This document shows positions 42,568 to 51,058 of a stretch of DNA of 64,000 nucleotides, in pieces. The stretch covers positions 1 through 64,000 of the IMG/VR virus record IMGVR_UViG_3300029787_000002. One strand, 5' to 3'. Position 1 is the first letter of the stretch. Each line of letters starts with the position of its first letter. The notes below the pieces were generated by a model. That model did not search any database. It was not told where the DNA came from and saw only the letters and a list, made by a program, of their open reading frames with translations. The translations under genes and the position numbers were made by a program. This DNA is from a virus.

Positions 42568-44285
42568 TTACCTTTGAAACACTTCGTTGGAAGAACTTTC
42601 TTTCGACAGGTGACCAATGGACCGAAATCGATTTAGATGGAAGTCCTTCTACATTAATCGTGGGCAGTAATGGCAGTGGGAAATCGACTATGCTCGATGC
42701 CCTTTGTTTTGCTTTGTTCAACAAACCCTTTAGACAGATTACTAGGGGACAACTAGTAAACAGTATCAATGAAAAGGGACTCAAAGTAGAGGTGACATTC
42801 TCTATTGGTAAGGATGATTATAGAGTATTCAGGGGTGCAAAACCTAACGTCTTTGAACTGTACAGGAATAATAAACTAGTTGATCAAGATGCTGCAGCAA
42901 AAGATACGCAGAAATATCTTGAGCAATCAGTTCTTAAACTTAACTATAAGTCTTTCACACAAGTTGTCATCTTAGGTTCATCAACCTTTGTACCTTTTAT
43001 GCAACTCAAAGGACCTCATAGGAGAGAAGTTATTGAAGATCTACTGGACATCAAGATCTTTTCACAAATGAATCTGTTGCTTAGGGATAGAGTCCGAGCA
43101 ACCATGGCATCAAGCAAAGAATGTGATCACCTGTTGACTGTAGCAGAACAACAAGTATCATCACAACAGAAATTATTAGATAACTTGACCGAGATCAATA
43201 AGTCTCGTCAGGATGAAAGAGAAAAAAAGATCAAAGACAATCGAGTAATGATTGAAGGTCTTGAAAAAGAAAGAGAAACTAAAAAGAAAGAACTATCTGA
43301 ACTCGAAGTTAAGTTAGTTGATGTTGAAGATAAGAGAAGTTCAATGTCAGATCTTAAAAGCGACAAAGCAGATATCACTGCAGAACTAAAATTGGCAAGG
43401 AAAGATATTAAGTTCTTGGAATCTCATGAAGAGTGTCCTACATGCAATCAACTTATTGAAAATGATTTTAGGCAGGCAAGAGTTGGTGTTCTACAAGGCA
43501 AATCTAAAATACAATTAAAGGAACTAGATAAAATTAAGAATGGTATTGATGATCTATTCAGGTCTATTGCTGAAGCAGATGATATGTCTATGCAATGCCA
43601 TGAAAAGAGAAGTGAAATTAGTCAAAGTGAACGTGATATTGTAAGAGTTGAAATGGAAACTCTTAAGATTCAGGATGAGTTGTTTAATCTGAGAGAGAAT
43701 CGTCCATCTATTGATAAGGAAGAGAAAGAACTTAAGGTCTTGCAGAAAGAACTTGCAGAAACTCAAGAAGGGTGTGCAAAAATTAGTAAGAAACTGGATG
43801 AGTTCCAAGTTGTATCACATTTATTGCGTGATGGGGGCATCAAAAGTCAAATCATTAAGAAGTATGTGCCAGTTTTTAACAAACTAATTAATAAATACCT
43901 TAACAACATGGACTTCTTTGTTAATTTTACTCTTGATGAAGAGTTTAACGAGACATTGAAGAGCAGATTTAGGGATGAGTTTACATATTCTTCTTTCTCA
44001 GAAGGTGAAAAGCAGAAGATTGATCTAGCACTACTGTTTACATGGAGAGAAGTTGCTAGAATGAAAAATAGTGTAGCAACTAATCTATTGATTCTTGATG
44101 AAGTATTCGATTCTTCTCTTGATGCAGGTGCAACTAACGAGTTACTTCAAATTTTGAGAGCACTAGGACATTCAACTAACCTATTTGTCATCTCACATAA
44201 AGGTGAGATCTTAGTTGATAAGTTTCTAAGGACTTTAAAGTTTGAAAAGATTAATGATTTCAGTAAAATGTCGGATGATTCCTAA
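42564..44285 (+). CDS. 46: Recombination endonuclease subunit gp46 (Rad50/SbcC-like)
   Basis: ATPase subunit of the gp46/gp47 resection complex. Walker A VGSNGSGKST (33-42), a long coiled coil (about residues 180-430) broken by the zinc hook CPTC (291-294), a C-terminal signature FSEGEKQKIDLAL, and Walker B LLILDEVFDSSLD (D512). Length 573, close to T4 gp46 (560). The stop overlaps the ATG of a 46-aa ORF. Confidence 0.96.
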   Translation: MITFETLRWKNFLSTGDQWTEIDLDGSPSTLIVGSNGSGKSTMLDALCFALFNKPFRQITRGQLVNSINEKGLKVEVTFSIGKDDYRVFRGAKPNVFELYRNNKLVDQDAAAKDTQKYLEQSVLKLNYKSFTQVVILGSSTFVPFMQLKGPHRREVIEDLLDIKIFSQMNLLLRDRVRATMASSKECDHLLTVAEQQVSSQQKLLDNLTEINKSRQDEREKKIKDNRVMIEGLEKERETKKKELSELEVKLVDVEDKRSSMSDLKSDKADITAELKLARKDIKFLESHEECPTCNQLIENDFRQARVGVLQGKSKIQLKELDKIKNGIDDLFRSIAEADDMSMQCHEKRSEISQSERDIVRVEMETLKIQDELFNLRENRPSIDKEEKELKVLQKELAETQEGCAKISKKLDEFQVVSHLLRDGGIKSQIIKKYVPVFNKLINKYLNNMDFFVNFTLDEEFNETLKSRFRDEFTYSSFSEGEKQKIDLALLFTWREVARMKNSVATNLLILDEVFDSSLDAGATNELLQILRALGHSTNLFVISHKGEILVDKFLRTLKFEKINDFSKMSDDS

Positions 44286-44425
44286 TGGTATGTAAAGTAA
44301 CACTGTATAAAGCAGGAACTGTATTCACTGAAGAAGTGATTGCTATTGATTACGAAGATGCGAAGAAAGTAGCACTTGCAAGAAACCCTGGTGCACAGGT
44401 GATGAGTGTAACTTCGGTCATGTGA
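44285..44425 (+). CDS. 46-aa small protein between gp46 and the vWA gene
   Basis: ATG at 44285 overlaps the gp46 TAA (TAATG); TGA at 44423-44425. The product MVCKVTLYKAGTVFTEEVIA continues into a helix DYEDAKKVALARNPG and ends with a strand MSVTSVM, a compact beta-alpha-beta pattern. Its stop is embedded in the repeated promoter element. The clean overlap and composition support coding. Function unknown. Confidence 0.65.
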   Translation: MVCKVTLYKAGTVFTEEVIAIDYEDAKKVALARNPGAQVMSVTSVM

Positions 44426-44444
44426 CAGTTGAATAAGTGGCACA
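44422..44444 (+). repeat. Promoter-associated 23-bp repeat, copy 1
   Basis: GTGACAGTTGAATAAGTGGCACA, matched at 22 of 23 bases by copy 2 at 46683-46705. Each copy starts on the stop codon of the upstream gene and lies just upstream of an extended -10 promoter. It contains an AAGTGGCACA element that recurs 6 bases later in this copy. Confidence 0.8.
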
Positions 44445-44449
44445 ACAAG

Positions 44450-44478
44450 TGGCACATGCTTGATCAGTCTGCTATAAT
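44450..44478 (+). promoter_or_regulatory. Extended -10 promoter for the vWA gene
   Basis: TGGCAC (44450-44455), 17-base spacer, and TATAAT (44473-44478) preceded by TGC. The ATG lies 21 bases downstream behind AAGGAG. Same layout as the CobS promoter at 46712-46740. Confidence 0.7.
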
Positions 44479-44499
44479 AGGTATATACAAAGGAGATAC

Positions 44500-46686
44500 A
44501 TGATCAATCCAGAAGTCAAAGGCACACTCGCAAAACTACTCGCAACTGAGAACCTTACTGTAGAGCACCGTAAAGTGACTACAGCATATTTTGATGTTGA
44601 GAAGCGTGTTCTTTGTCTGCCTATCTGGAAGACTGCATCTAACACTGTCTATGACCTTCTAGTTGGTCATGAGGTTGGACATGCTCTATACACTCCTAAC
44701 CAAGGTCTTGATGGTGTCAACAAAGGTTTCGTAAATGTTCTTGAGGACATTCGTATCGAGAAGATGATGAAGGTGACCTACCCTGGTCTTCGTAAATCTT
44801 TCTTCCAAGGATATACTGAACTATGGAAAGATGATTTCTTTGGTGTGAATGAAGAAGATATCACCAAACTTCCTTTCATCGATCGTATCAATCTTTTCTA
44901 CAAAGGCAATCCTGAGATTCAGTTCACAGAAGAGGAGCAAGTGTATGTAGATCGTGCTGCTAATACTAAAACATTTGATGATGTTCTACAACTTGCAGAA
45001 GATCTATTCGGTCGTGCAGAAGATATTGAAGATAACAAAATGGACATGCCTCTACCATCACCAGAAGCATCACCAGAAATGGGTGGACAAGGTGAAGGTG
45101 AAGTAACTCCTCAATCATCACAGAATGAACCAACCCAAGAAGGAGATGGTGCAGACCAATCTGCAGAATCTCAACCAAGTCAGTCTGACTCAGACGGTTA
45201 TGGTAATGAGAATGCAGTGATCACTACTAATGGTGTAAACTCATTTGGTCAGGAAGAGTATGATGAGACTGAAAGTATCACTCAAGAAGCATTCAATCAA
45301 GCACTAGAGACTCTTATCGATGACAATGCTAAAGAGTGGGTTTATCTAAGTCTTCCAACTGTAGATCTTAGTGAGGTTGTTATTGGTCACAAAGAAGTTC
45401 AAGAAGATCTTAACAAGCACTATATCTTGGCAGAGCGTCCAGAACTAGAGGGTTCTTATTCTAATCGCACTGAAAAAGAAGCAGGCGAGTACAAACAATA
45501 TGTTGGTGAGCAGGTACAGTTAATGCGTAACGGTTACGAATCATACAAAAAGAATGCAGCAAAATCTGTTAACTATCTTGTAAAGCAGTTCGAGATGAAA
45601 AAGTCTGCTGATGATTACAAGCGTCAGTCTACTTCTCGCACTGGTGTTATCGATACCAACTCACTGTACAAGTACAAGTTGACTGATGACATCTTCAAGA
45701 AGATCACAGTTGTTCCTGATGGTAAGAATCATGGTCTTGTAATGCACATTGACTGGTCTGGTTCTATGTCTAATATCCTTTTGGATACATTGAAGCAAAC
45801 TTACAATCTTGTTTGGTTCTGCAGAAAAGCAGGTATCCCATTCAGAGTTCTTGCATTCCAAGATTCATATCACCACTCTCGTGAAGAAAACCATGGCAAA
45901 CAGGGTGATCTAAACATTCATCAGTCTTTCAAACTTCTTGAGTTCTTCAACTCAAAGCAGAACAAACAGTCTCTTGACAAGTCTATGTTCTTGGTCTGGT
46001 GTCAGGTATGGTCCATGGGTGGATACAATGTTCAGGCACATAGCAAGTATGGTCTTGGCGGTACTCCACTTGCTGAAGCAGTTCTTTGCACTCGTCAAAT
46101 TGTTGACCAGATGAAGAGAGAAGAGAACATTCAAAAAGTAAATGTTGTTTGTCTTACTGATGGTGAAGCAAATCCAATGGCATTCAATGAGTGGTATGAA
46201 CCAGGTTCTGAGCACTACGAACCATACATGAAGAGATCTTCTCTTTGTCATCAAATGGGTAAGGTATTTTACCTTCGTGACCCTAAGACTGGTTTCACTA
46301 AGAAGATCAGCAACAGTCCTTACACTACAACTAAGGAGATTGTAGGTTTCCACAGAGAGATTACTGATTACAACTGGATTGGTATTCGTATCTGCAGTAA
46401 GAGTGAACTCGGTCGTGCAGTTCGTAACAACGTGGACACTGTACCTGCTGACATGGACAAGAAGTGGAAGAAGGAAAAGTTCTTCTCTATCTCAAAGCAA
46501 GCAGGATTCTCTGAGTCTTTCTACATCCCTGATAGAAATCTTGGTGCTGAATCTGAAGATCTTGCGGTTTCTCAAAAAGGTGAAGTTGCTACCAAGGCAG
46601 AACTACAACGTGCATTCAAAAAGCACATGGGTTCTAAGATGGGTAACAAGACTATCTTGAACAAGTTCATCGAACAGATCGCGTGA
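44500..46686 (+). CDS. vWA-domain protein with HExxH motif (CobT-like partner)
   Basis: A 728-residue protein found beside cobS in cyanophages and often labelled peptidase. The N-terminal domain has HEVGH (57-61) plus LEDIRIEKMM, a zincin-like metal site. An acidic, Gln/Ser-rich linker follows (about 170-260). The C-terminal vWA domain has the MIDAS motif DWSGS (418-422), a later GGTPLAEA threonine patch and VVCLTDGEAN. MoxR ATPases usually pair with vWA proteins as metal-insertion or remodelling machines, so this protein probably recruits the substrate for the downstream ATPase. It has its own promoter. Confidence 0.85.
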   Translation: MINPEVKGTLAKLLATENLTVEHRKVTTAYFDVEKRVLCLPIWKTASNTVYDLLVGHEVGHALYTPNQGLDGVNKGFVNVLEDIRIEKMMKVTYPGLRKSFFQGYTELWKDDFFGVNEEDITKLPFIDRINLFYKGNPEIQFTEEEQVYVDRAANTKTFDDVLQLAEDLFGRAEDIEDNKMDMPLPSPEASPEMGGQGEGEVTPQSSQNEPTQEGDGADQSAESQPSQSDSDGYGNENAVITTNGVNSFGQEEYDETESITQEAFNQALETLIDDNAKEWVYLSLPTVDLSEVVIGHKEVQEDLNKHYILAERPELEGSYSNRTEKEAGEYKQYVGEQVQLMRNGYESYKKNAAKSVNYLVKQFEMKKSADDYKRQSTSRTGVIDTNSLYKYKLTDDIFKKITVVPDGKNHGLVMHIDWSGSMSNILLDTLKQTYNLVWFCRKAGIPFRVLAFQDSYHHSREENHGKQGDLNIHQSFKLLEFFNSKQNKQSLDKSMFLVWCQVWSMGGYNVQAHSKYGLGGTPLAEAVLCTRQIVDQMKREENIQKVNVVCLTDGEANPMAFNEWYEPGSEHYEPYMKRSSLCHQMGKVFYLRDPKTGFTKKISNSPYTTTKEIVGFHREITDYNWIGIRICSKSELGRAVRNNVDTVPADMDKKWKKEKFFSISKQAGFSESFYIPDRNLGAESEDLAVSQKGEVATKAELQRAFKKHMGSKMGNKTILNKFIEQIA

Positions 46687-46705
46687 CACTTGAATAAGTG
46701 GCACA
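46683..46705 (+). repeat. Promoter-associated 23-bp repeat, copy 2
   Basis: GTGACACTTGAATAAGTGGCACA. Here CACTT and AAGTG form a perfect 5-bp inverted repeat around GAAT, so it could be a protein-binding operator. The TGA stop of the vWA gene is inside it, as in copy 1. Confidence 0.8.
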
Positions 46706-46711
46706 CACCCA

Positions 46712-46740
46712 TTGCACACAGCAGTTGTACCTGCTATAAT
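46712..46740 (+). promoter_or_regulatory. Extended -10 promoter for the CobS-like gene
   Basis: TTGCAC (46712-46717), 17-base spacer, and TATAAT (46735-46740) preceded by TGC. It lies 34 bases upstream of the ATG at 46775. Confidence 0.7.
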
Positions 46741-46774
46741 AAGTACATAACAAACAAACAATCCTTTTAATACA

Positions 46775-47845
46775 ATGACTTTCGCTCCAAACCCAGTTAC
46801 TACTGAACAACTCGTTGACTATCTTACCAATAAGGTTGGTACTGATGTTGGTTGTTCTGATATTCGTTCTGCTGCGAAGGTCCTCAAAGTTGGATATGAG
46901 ACTGCTTGCAGGAGACTCAAAGAATACAAGACAGGTATCGGTAAATGGAATCTTACTACTCAAGAGATCGAAAAAATTTACGAAGCACCTGCTGCACAAC
47001 CTGCAGTAGAACCAACCTACATCCCTGATAAAGATGCTTCCTATGTCCAGTTTGGTACTTACACACCGATTAAAAAGATTATCAAGTCTAAACTCTTTTA
47101 TCCTGCATTCATTACAGGTCTTTCTGGCAACGGTAAAACAATGTCCGTTGAGCAAGTTTGTGCAGACCTTGGTCGCGAATTGATTCGTGTAAACATTACT
47201 ATTGAGACTGATGAAGACGATCTTATTGGCGGTTTCCGTCTTGTTGATGGGTCAACTGTTTGGCATAACGGACCTGTCATCGAAGCACTCGAAAGGGGTG
47301 CAGTCCTGCTACTCGACGAGATTGACCTTGCTAGTAACAAGATCCTCTGCCTACAATCCGTTCTTGAAGGGAAGGGTGTGTATCTGAAGAAGATCGGTAA
47401 GTATGTTCGTCCTGCTAAAGGATTCACAGTTATCGCTACTGCTAACACAAAAGGTAAGGGCAGTGATGATGGTAGGTTCGTCGGTACTAATGTATTGAAT
47501 GAAGCATTCCTTGAGCGTTTCCCTATCACTATCGAGCAAGAGTATCCTTCTTCTGCTATCGAGACTAAGATTCTTGTTGCTAATGGATGTGATAAAAACT
47601 TTACTGAGAATCTTGTCAAGTGGGCAGGTGTTATCCGTAAGACATTCTATGATGGTGGTGTTGATGAAGTTATCACTACTCGTAGACTTGTGCACATTGC
47701 TAAGGCATACTCCATCTTCGGTGATCGTCTTCAAGCAGTTACTCATTGTGTGAACCGTTTCGACAATGACACTAAGCAATCATTCCTTGACCTTTATACA
47801 AAGGTTGACGCAGGAGAAGAAACAGAGTATAATGAAGAGGACTAA
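46775..47845 (+). CDS. cobS: CobS-like MoxR-family AAA+ ATPase
   Basis: A 356-residue AAA+ protein commonly called cobS in cyanophages. Walker A GLSGNGKT (115-122), a CobS-like insertion ETDEDDLIGGFRLVDGSTVW, Walker B LLLDEID (178-184), sensor FTVIATANTKGKG with VLNEAFLERFPITIE after it. An N-terminal helical domain (residues 1-80) precedes the ATPase. Real CobS is one subunit of cobaltochelatase; here the neighbour is a vWA protein and no other cobalamin gene is present in the window, so a general MoxR/vWA machine is at least as likely. Separate promoter. Confidence 0.88.
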   Translation: MTFAPNPVTTEQLVDYLTNKVGTDVGCSDIRSAAKVLKVGYETACRRLKEYKTGIGKWNLTTQEIEKIYEAPAAQPAVEPTYIPDKDASYVQFGTYTPIKKIIKSKLFYPAFITGLSGNGKTMSVEQVCADLGRELIRVNITIETDEDDLIGGFRLVDGSTVWHNGPVIEALERGAVLLLDEIDLASNKILCLQSVLEGKGVYLKKIGKYVRPAKGFTVIATANTKGKGSDDGRFVGTNVLNEAFLERFPITIEQEYPSSAIETKILVANGCDKNFTENLVKWAGVIRKTFYDGGVDEVITTRRLVHIAKAYSIFGDRLQAVTHCVNRFDNDTKQSFLDLYTKVDAGEETEYNEED

Positions 47846-47860
47846 ATCCTCTTCTATATT

Positions 47861-48142
47861 ATGAAGTATCAAGAAGATACGATACTTGAAGAACTACGAT
47901 CATACATCAGTTCGACGTATGGTCAACATTACTCTTCAGGTAATGACAGTATTCAGACTCTCGATTTGATTCAAGCATGTGGGGACGCTGAGGCATTCTG
48001 TCGTAGTAATATTCTTAAGTACGCTTCACGGTATGACAAAAAGGGATCTGCACAAATGGATCTCTTGAAGGTCATGCACTACGCTGTACTCCTTTACCAT
48101 TTTAATCAAAAAGACAAAGAAATCGAAACCTATCCTCAATGA
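47861..48142 (+). CDS. DUF3310-like small protein
   Basis: A 93-residue protein with the pattern TLDLIQACGDAEAFCRSNIL, then KYASRYDKKGSAQMDLLKVM, characteristic of the DUF3310 (SaV-like) phage family, in which an 'F..GN..KY..R...K' helix pair is followed by an 'L.KA..YL' helix. The family has been linked to nucleotide metabolism by annotation only, so function is open. It overlaps the gp45 start by 4 bases (ATGA). Confidence 0.7.
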   Translation: MKYQEDTILEELRSYISSTYGQHYSSGNDSIQTLDLIQACGDAEAFCRSNILKYASRYDKKGSAQMDLLKVMHYAVLLYHFNQKDKEIETYPQ

Positions 48143-48798
48143 CAGTAATCACTCCCCAAACAATTGAAGTCCTTAAAAACTTTTGTGCGATCAACAAATC
48201 AATCGTTATCAAACCAGGTAATACGATTTCTACTCTGAGCATTAACAAGAACATTCTTGCTATTGCTGAAGTTCAAGAACAGTTTGAATCTGAGATCAGC
48301 ATTTATGATTTGGGTCTTTTTGTTAACGGTCTCTCTCTTTTTGATCAACCAAAGATTGACACCAATAGCAAAAGTTTCGTAGTCGTTAGTGATGAAGTTG
48401 GTCGCTCTAAGACACGGTTCTTCTATGCTGATCCTGAAATCATTACTCAGGCACCTGAGGAAGAGATCAAACTTCCTGACATGGATGTTCACTTTCACCT
48501 AGATTCTGAAACCCATAAGCAACTCAATAAGGCAGCAGCAATCTATCAACTCCCAGACCTTTGTTTGTTTGGTGATGGTGAGGAGATGAATCTCTGTGTT
48601 ACTGACAAGAAGAACGAAACTTCTAATAACTTCTCAGTTAAGGTTGGAAACACAGATCAAACATTCTGTTATTGCTTCCGAGTTGAGAACTTGAAACTTC
48701 TTGCAGGTGCATATGATGTATCTGTTAGTAGTAAAAACGTTGCCAAATTCCAAGGAACTGGCATCAAGTACTATATCGCACTTGAACCTAATGAATGA
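48139..48798 (+). CDS. 45: Sliding clamp gp45
   Basis: Trimeric processivity clamp for the gp43 polymerase and co-activator of gp55 late transcription. Recognisable features: N-terminal TPQTIEVLKNFCAINKSIVI, then SIYDLGLFVNGLSLFDQPKI and the C-terminal strand GTGIKYYIALEPNE. Length 219 against 228 in T4. It is followed by gp44 with an 8-base overlap, keeping the T4 order 45-44-62-regA, although two extra genes are inserted before gp62. Confidence 0.95.
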   Translation: MTVITPQTIEVLKNFCAINKSIVIKPGNTISTLSINKNILAIAEVQEQFESEISIYDLGLFVNGLSLFDQPKIDTNSKSFVVVSDEVGRSKTRFFYADPEIITQAPEEEIKLPDMDVHFHLDSETHKQLNKAAAIYQLPDLCLFGDGEEMNLCVTDKKNETSNNFSVKVGNTDQTFCYCFRVENLKLLAGAYDVSVSSKNVAKFQGTGIKYYIALEPNE

Positions 48799-49735
48799 TG
48801 ATTTTCTCTGGGTTGAGAAATACCGTCCTAAAATTATTGACGAGTGTATTCTACCCCAGAATGTGAAAGACACCTTCACTAACTTTGTAGAGCAGGGGGA
48901 GATTCCTAATCTTCTTCTCTCTGGCACAGCAGGTGTAGGTAAGACAACTATTGCGAAAGCACTTTGTAATGAACTAGGAGCAGACTCTTATGTCATCAAT
49001 GGATCTGATGAAGGTCGATTCTTGGACACTGTACGCAATCAGGCAAAATCCTTTGCTGCTACTGTGTCTCTTACTTCTTCTAGCAAGCACAAGATTCTTA
49101 TCATTGATGAAGCAGACAATACGACACCCGACGTACAACTACTCCTTAGGGCATCGATCGAAGAGTTTCAAAAGAACTGTCGTTTTATCTTTACCTGTAA
49201 CTTCAAGAACAAGATAATCGAACCCCTGCATAGTCGAACAACTGTTATCGACTTCAATGCTCGTGGTAAGATCAAACAAGAACTTGCTGCATCATTCTTT
49301 GAAAGATGTCGTGACATTCTTACTTCCGAGAAGGTTTCATTCTCCGACAAAGTTGTTGCTGAGGTTGTACAAAAATACTACCCAGACTTCCGACGTACTC
49401 TCAATGAACTTCAAAGGTATGCTTCATCAGGAAGTATTGACACTGGTATCCTAGCAATCCTAGGTGATGCCAAGATCGATACTCTTGTTGGTGCTATGAA
49501 AACCAAGAAGTTTAATGATGTAAAGAAATGGGTACAACAGAATCTAGATTCAGATCCTGCTGCTATCCTAAGACAGATCTACGATAATCTATCATCTATT
49601 ATGGATGGTCCTAGCACTGCAGCAGCAGTTCTAATTATTGCAGACTATCAATACAAATCTGCATTCGTAGCAGATCAAGAAATTAATCTGTTAGCATGTC
49701 TAACTCAACTTATGATGGAGTGTAATTTTAACTAA
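48791..49735 (+). CDS. 44: Clamp loader ATPase gp44
   Basis: Catalytic subunit of the clamp loader (RFC-like). Start at ATG 48791 (MNDDFLWVEKYRPK), the normal gp44 beginning; the upstream open frame overlaps gp45 and is not coding. Walker A LSGTAGVGKTT (43-53), Walker B ILIIDEADN, sensor 1 FIFTCNFKNKII and an SRC-like PLHSRTTV motif. Length 314, as in T4 (319). Confidence 0.96.
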   Translation: MNDDFLWVEKYRPKIIDECILPQNVKDTFTNFVEQGEIPNLLLSGTAGVGKTTIAKALCNELGADSYVINGSDEGRFLDTVRNQAKSFAATVSLTSSSKHKILIIDEADNTTPDVQLLLRASIEEFQKNCRFIFTCNFKNKIIEPLHSRTTVIDFNARGKIKQELAASFFERCRDILTSEKVSFSDKVVAEVVQKYYPDFRRTLNELQRYASSGSIDTGILAILGDAKIDTLVGAMKTKKFNDVKKWVQQNLDSDPAAILRQIYDNLSSIMDGPSTAAAVLIIADYQYKSAFVADQEINLLACLTQLMMECNFN

Positions 49736-49974
49736 TGGGACCAGGAGAAATGCTCGCTATACGCGACCTAATCGCATCATGCCCACCAGTGTATACCCTA
49801 CCTGGAACTTGGACTAAGTGTAATGCAATCATCCCACATTACAATGCAGATCCAAACATTACTCTTGCTATCAGTGTAGGAGTTATCGTAGCACTTTTTA
49901 CCTTCTATGGTGTCTACCGAGGATTTTTTGCAAACGAAGGACTAGACGACCCATTTGACGATCATGACGACTAA
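49735..49974 (+). CDS. Small membrane protein, unknown
   Basis: A 79-residue protein starting in a TAATG overlap with gp44. It has one membrane segment (ITLAISVGVIVALFTFYGVY, about residues 42-61), two cysteines upstream and an acidic tail (GLDDPFDDHDD). An N-out topology is possible. It is the first of four genes between gp44 and gp62. No family is recognised. Confidence 0.65.
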   Translation: MGPGEMLAIRDLIASCPPVYTLPGTWTKCNAIIPHYNADPNITLAISVGVIVALFTFYGVYRGFFANEGLDDPFDDHDD

Positions 49975-50221
49975 ACGAGACAAAGTACGACATCAAGTGA
50001 AAAGTAGATTCTACTATCTGTTCTGGGGCACTGCTACTGTTGCAGTTGTTGCAGGACAAGTTTATGTTGGAGCAGGTTACAGAATGTATTCAAGGAGTTT
50101 GAATAGGTTATTCAATTCTATTGATGCTGTTATTATTCCTCAACCAAAACCCAGAGGATACTATGCACCTTTAGTTCCACCACCTCCTACTGGAGATCCT
50201 GGTTACATTGAATGGTTGTAA
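49964..50221 (+). CDS. Small membrane protein with proline-rich tail, unknown
   Basis: An 85-residue protein; I use ATG 49964 rather than the upstream in-frame TTG. Basic N-terminus (MTTKRDKVRHQVKSRFYYLF), a membrane segment FWGTATVAVVAGQVYVGAGY and a Pro-rich C-terminus (PQPKPRGYYAPLVPPPPTGD). It overlaps the preceding gene by 11 bases, and its stop overlaps the methyltransferase ATG (TAATG). Confidence 0.65.
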   Translation: MTTKRDKVRHQVKSRFYYLFWGTATVAVVAGQVYVGAGYRMYSRSLNRLFNSIDAVIIPQPKPRGYYAPLVPPPPTGDPGYIEWL

Positions 50222-51057
50222 TGACTGTAGCAACATCTTTAAAAACACCTCTTAGATATCCTGGTGGAAAATCTCGTGCTGTTAAAAAGATGGCACCATA
50301 CTTTCCTAATCTAAGTGAGTACACAGAGTATCGCGAACCATTCTTGGGTGGTGGTTCTGTTGCATTGTACGTTACACAACAATACCCTAACATTAGTATT
50401 TGGGTTAATGATTTGTATGAACCATTATATACATTTTGGAAACAGTTGCAGATCTCTGGAGACAAACTAACTAATGAACTCAAACAACTCAAATCAAGAT
50501 ACTCCGATCAGCAATCAGCACGAGGAATCTTCATTGAAGCACGAGAATACCTCAACCGAGAACTCTCTGACAGTGAACCCTTTTATCGTGCCATTAGTTT
50601 TTATGTTGTTAACAAGTGCTCTTTTTCTGGTCTCTCTGAGTCCTCATCCTTTTCTTCCCAAGCGTCCGACCAAAACTTTTCAATGCGAGGAATCGAAAAA
50701 CTCCCTTTCTATTCCCAACTCATCCAAAAGTGGCACATCACTAACTTGTCGTATGAGAAATTGATGACGGATGATGATACTGTATTCTTGTATCTGGATC
50801 CTCCATACTCTATCAAAGACAACCTGTATGGTAAGAAGGGTAGAATGCATAGTGGATTCTCTCATGAAACATTCCATAAAACTTGTGACAAGTATAAGGT
50901 AGATCAAATGATCTCTTACAACTCAGACAATCTAATCAAAGAACGTTTCCAAGGTTGGAAGGCACAAGAATACGATCACACATATACAATGAGATCGGTA
51001 GGTGATTACATGAAGGATCAAGAAAAAAGAAAAGAACTAATCCTATTAAATTATTAA
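50221..51057 (+). CDS. Adenine-specific DNA methyltransferase (Dam-like, D12 class)
   Basis: N6-adenine methyltransferase of the Dam/DpnM type. It shows the AdoMet motif PLRYPGGKS (10-18), REPFLGGGSVAL, the VNDLYEPLYTFW motif, and the catalytic DPPY (193-196) followed by YSIKDNLYG. I chose ATG 50221, whose A overlaps the preceding stop (TAATG); an in-frame ATG lies 9 bases upstream. The 278-residue length matches single-domain Dam enzymes. Target sequence is unknown; GATC is frequent in this DNA (for example 1536-1539), so it is not avoided. It is followed 1 base later by a nuclease-like gene. Confidence 0.9.
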   Translation: MTVATSLKTPLRYPGGKSRAVKKMAPYFPNLSEYTEYREPFLGGGSVALYVTQQYPNISIWVNDLYEPLYTFWKQLQISGDKLTNELKQLKSRYSDQQSARGIFIEAREYLNRELSDSEPFYRAISFYVVNKCSFSGLSESSSFSSQASDQNFSMRGIEKLPFYSQLIQKWHITNLSYEKLMTDDDTVFLYLDPPYSIKDNLYGKKGRMHSGFSHETFHKTCDKYKVDQMISYNSDNLIKERFQGWKAQEYDHTYTMRSVGDYMKDQEKRKELILLNY

Positions 51058-51058
51058 A

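Noticed and set aside
44456-44478. MotA-type middle promoter (TGCTTGA) before the vWA gene
   Set aside because: Spacing to the -10 is shorter than in T4 middle promoters, and the second copy of the promoter lacks the box.
47098-47619. 173-aa antisense ORF in the CobS-like gene
   Set aside because: Antisense to the conserved AAA+ core; composition is that of a reverse-frame shadow.
46775-47845. Cobalamin biosynthesis as the role of cobS
   Set aside because: No other B12 gene is visible and the neighbour is a vWA/HExxH protein; kept only as a conventional symbol.
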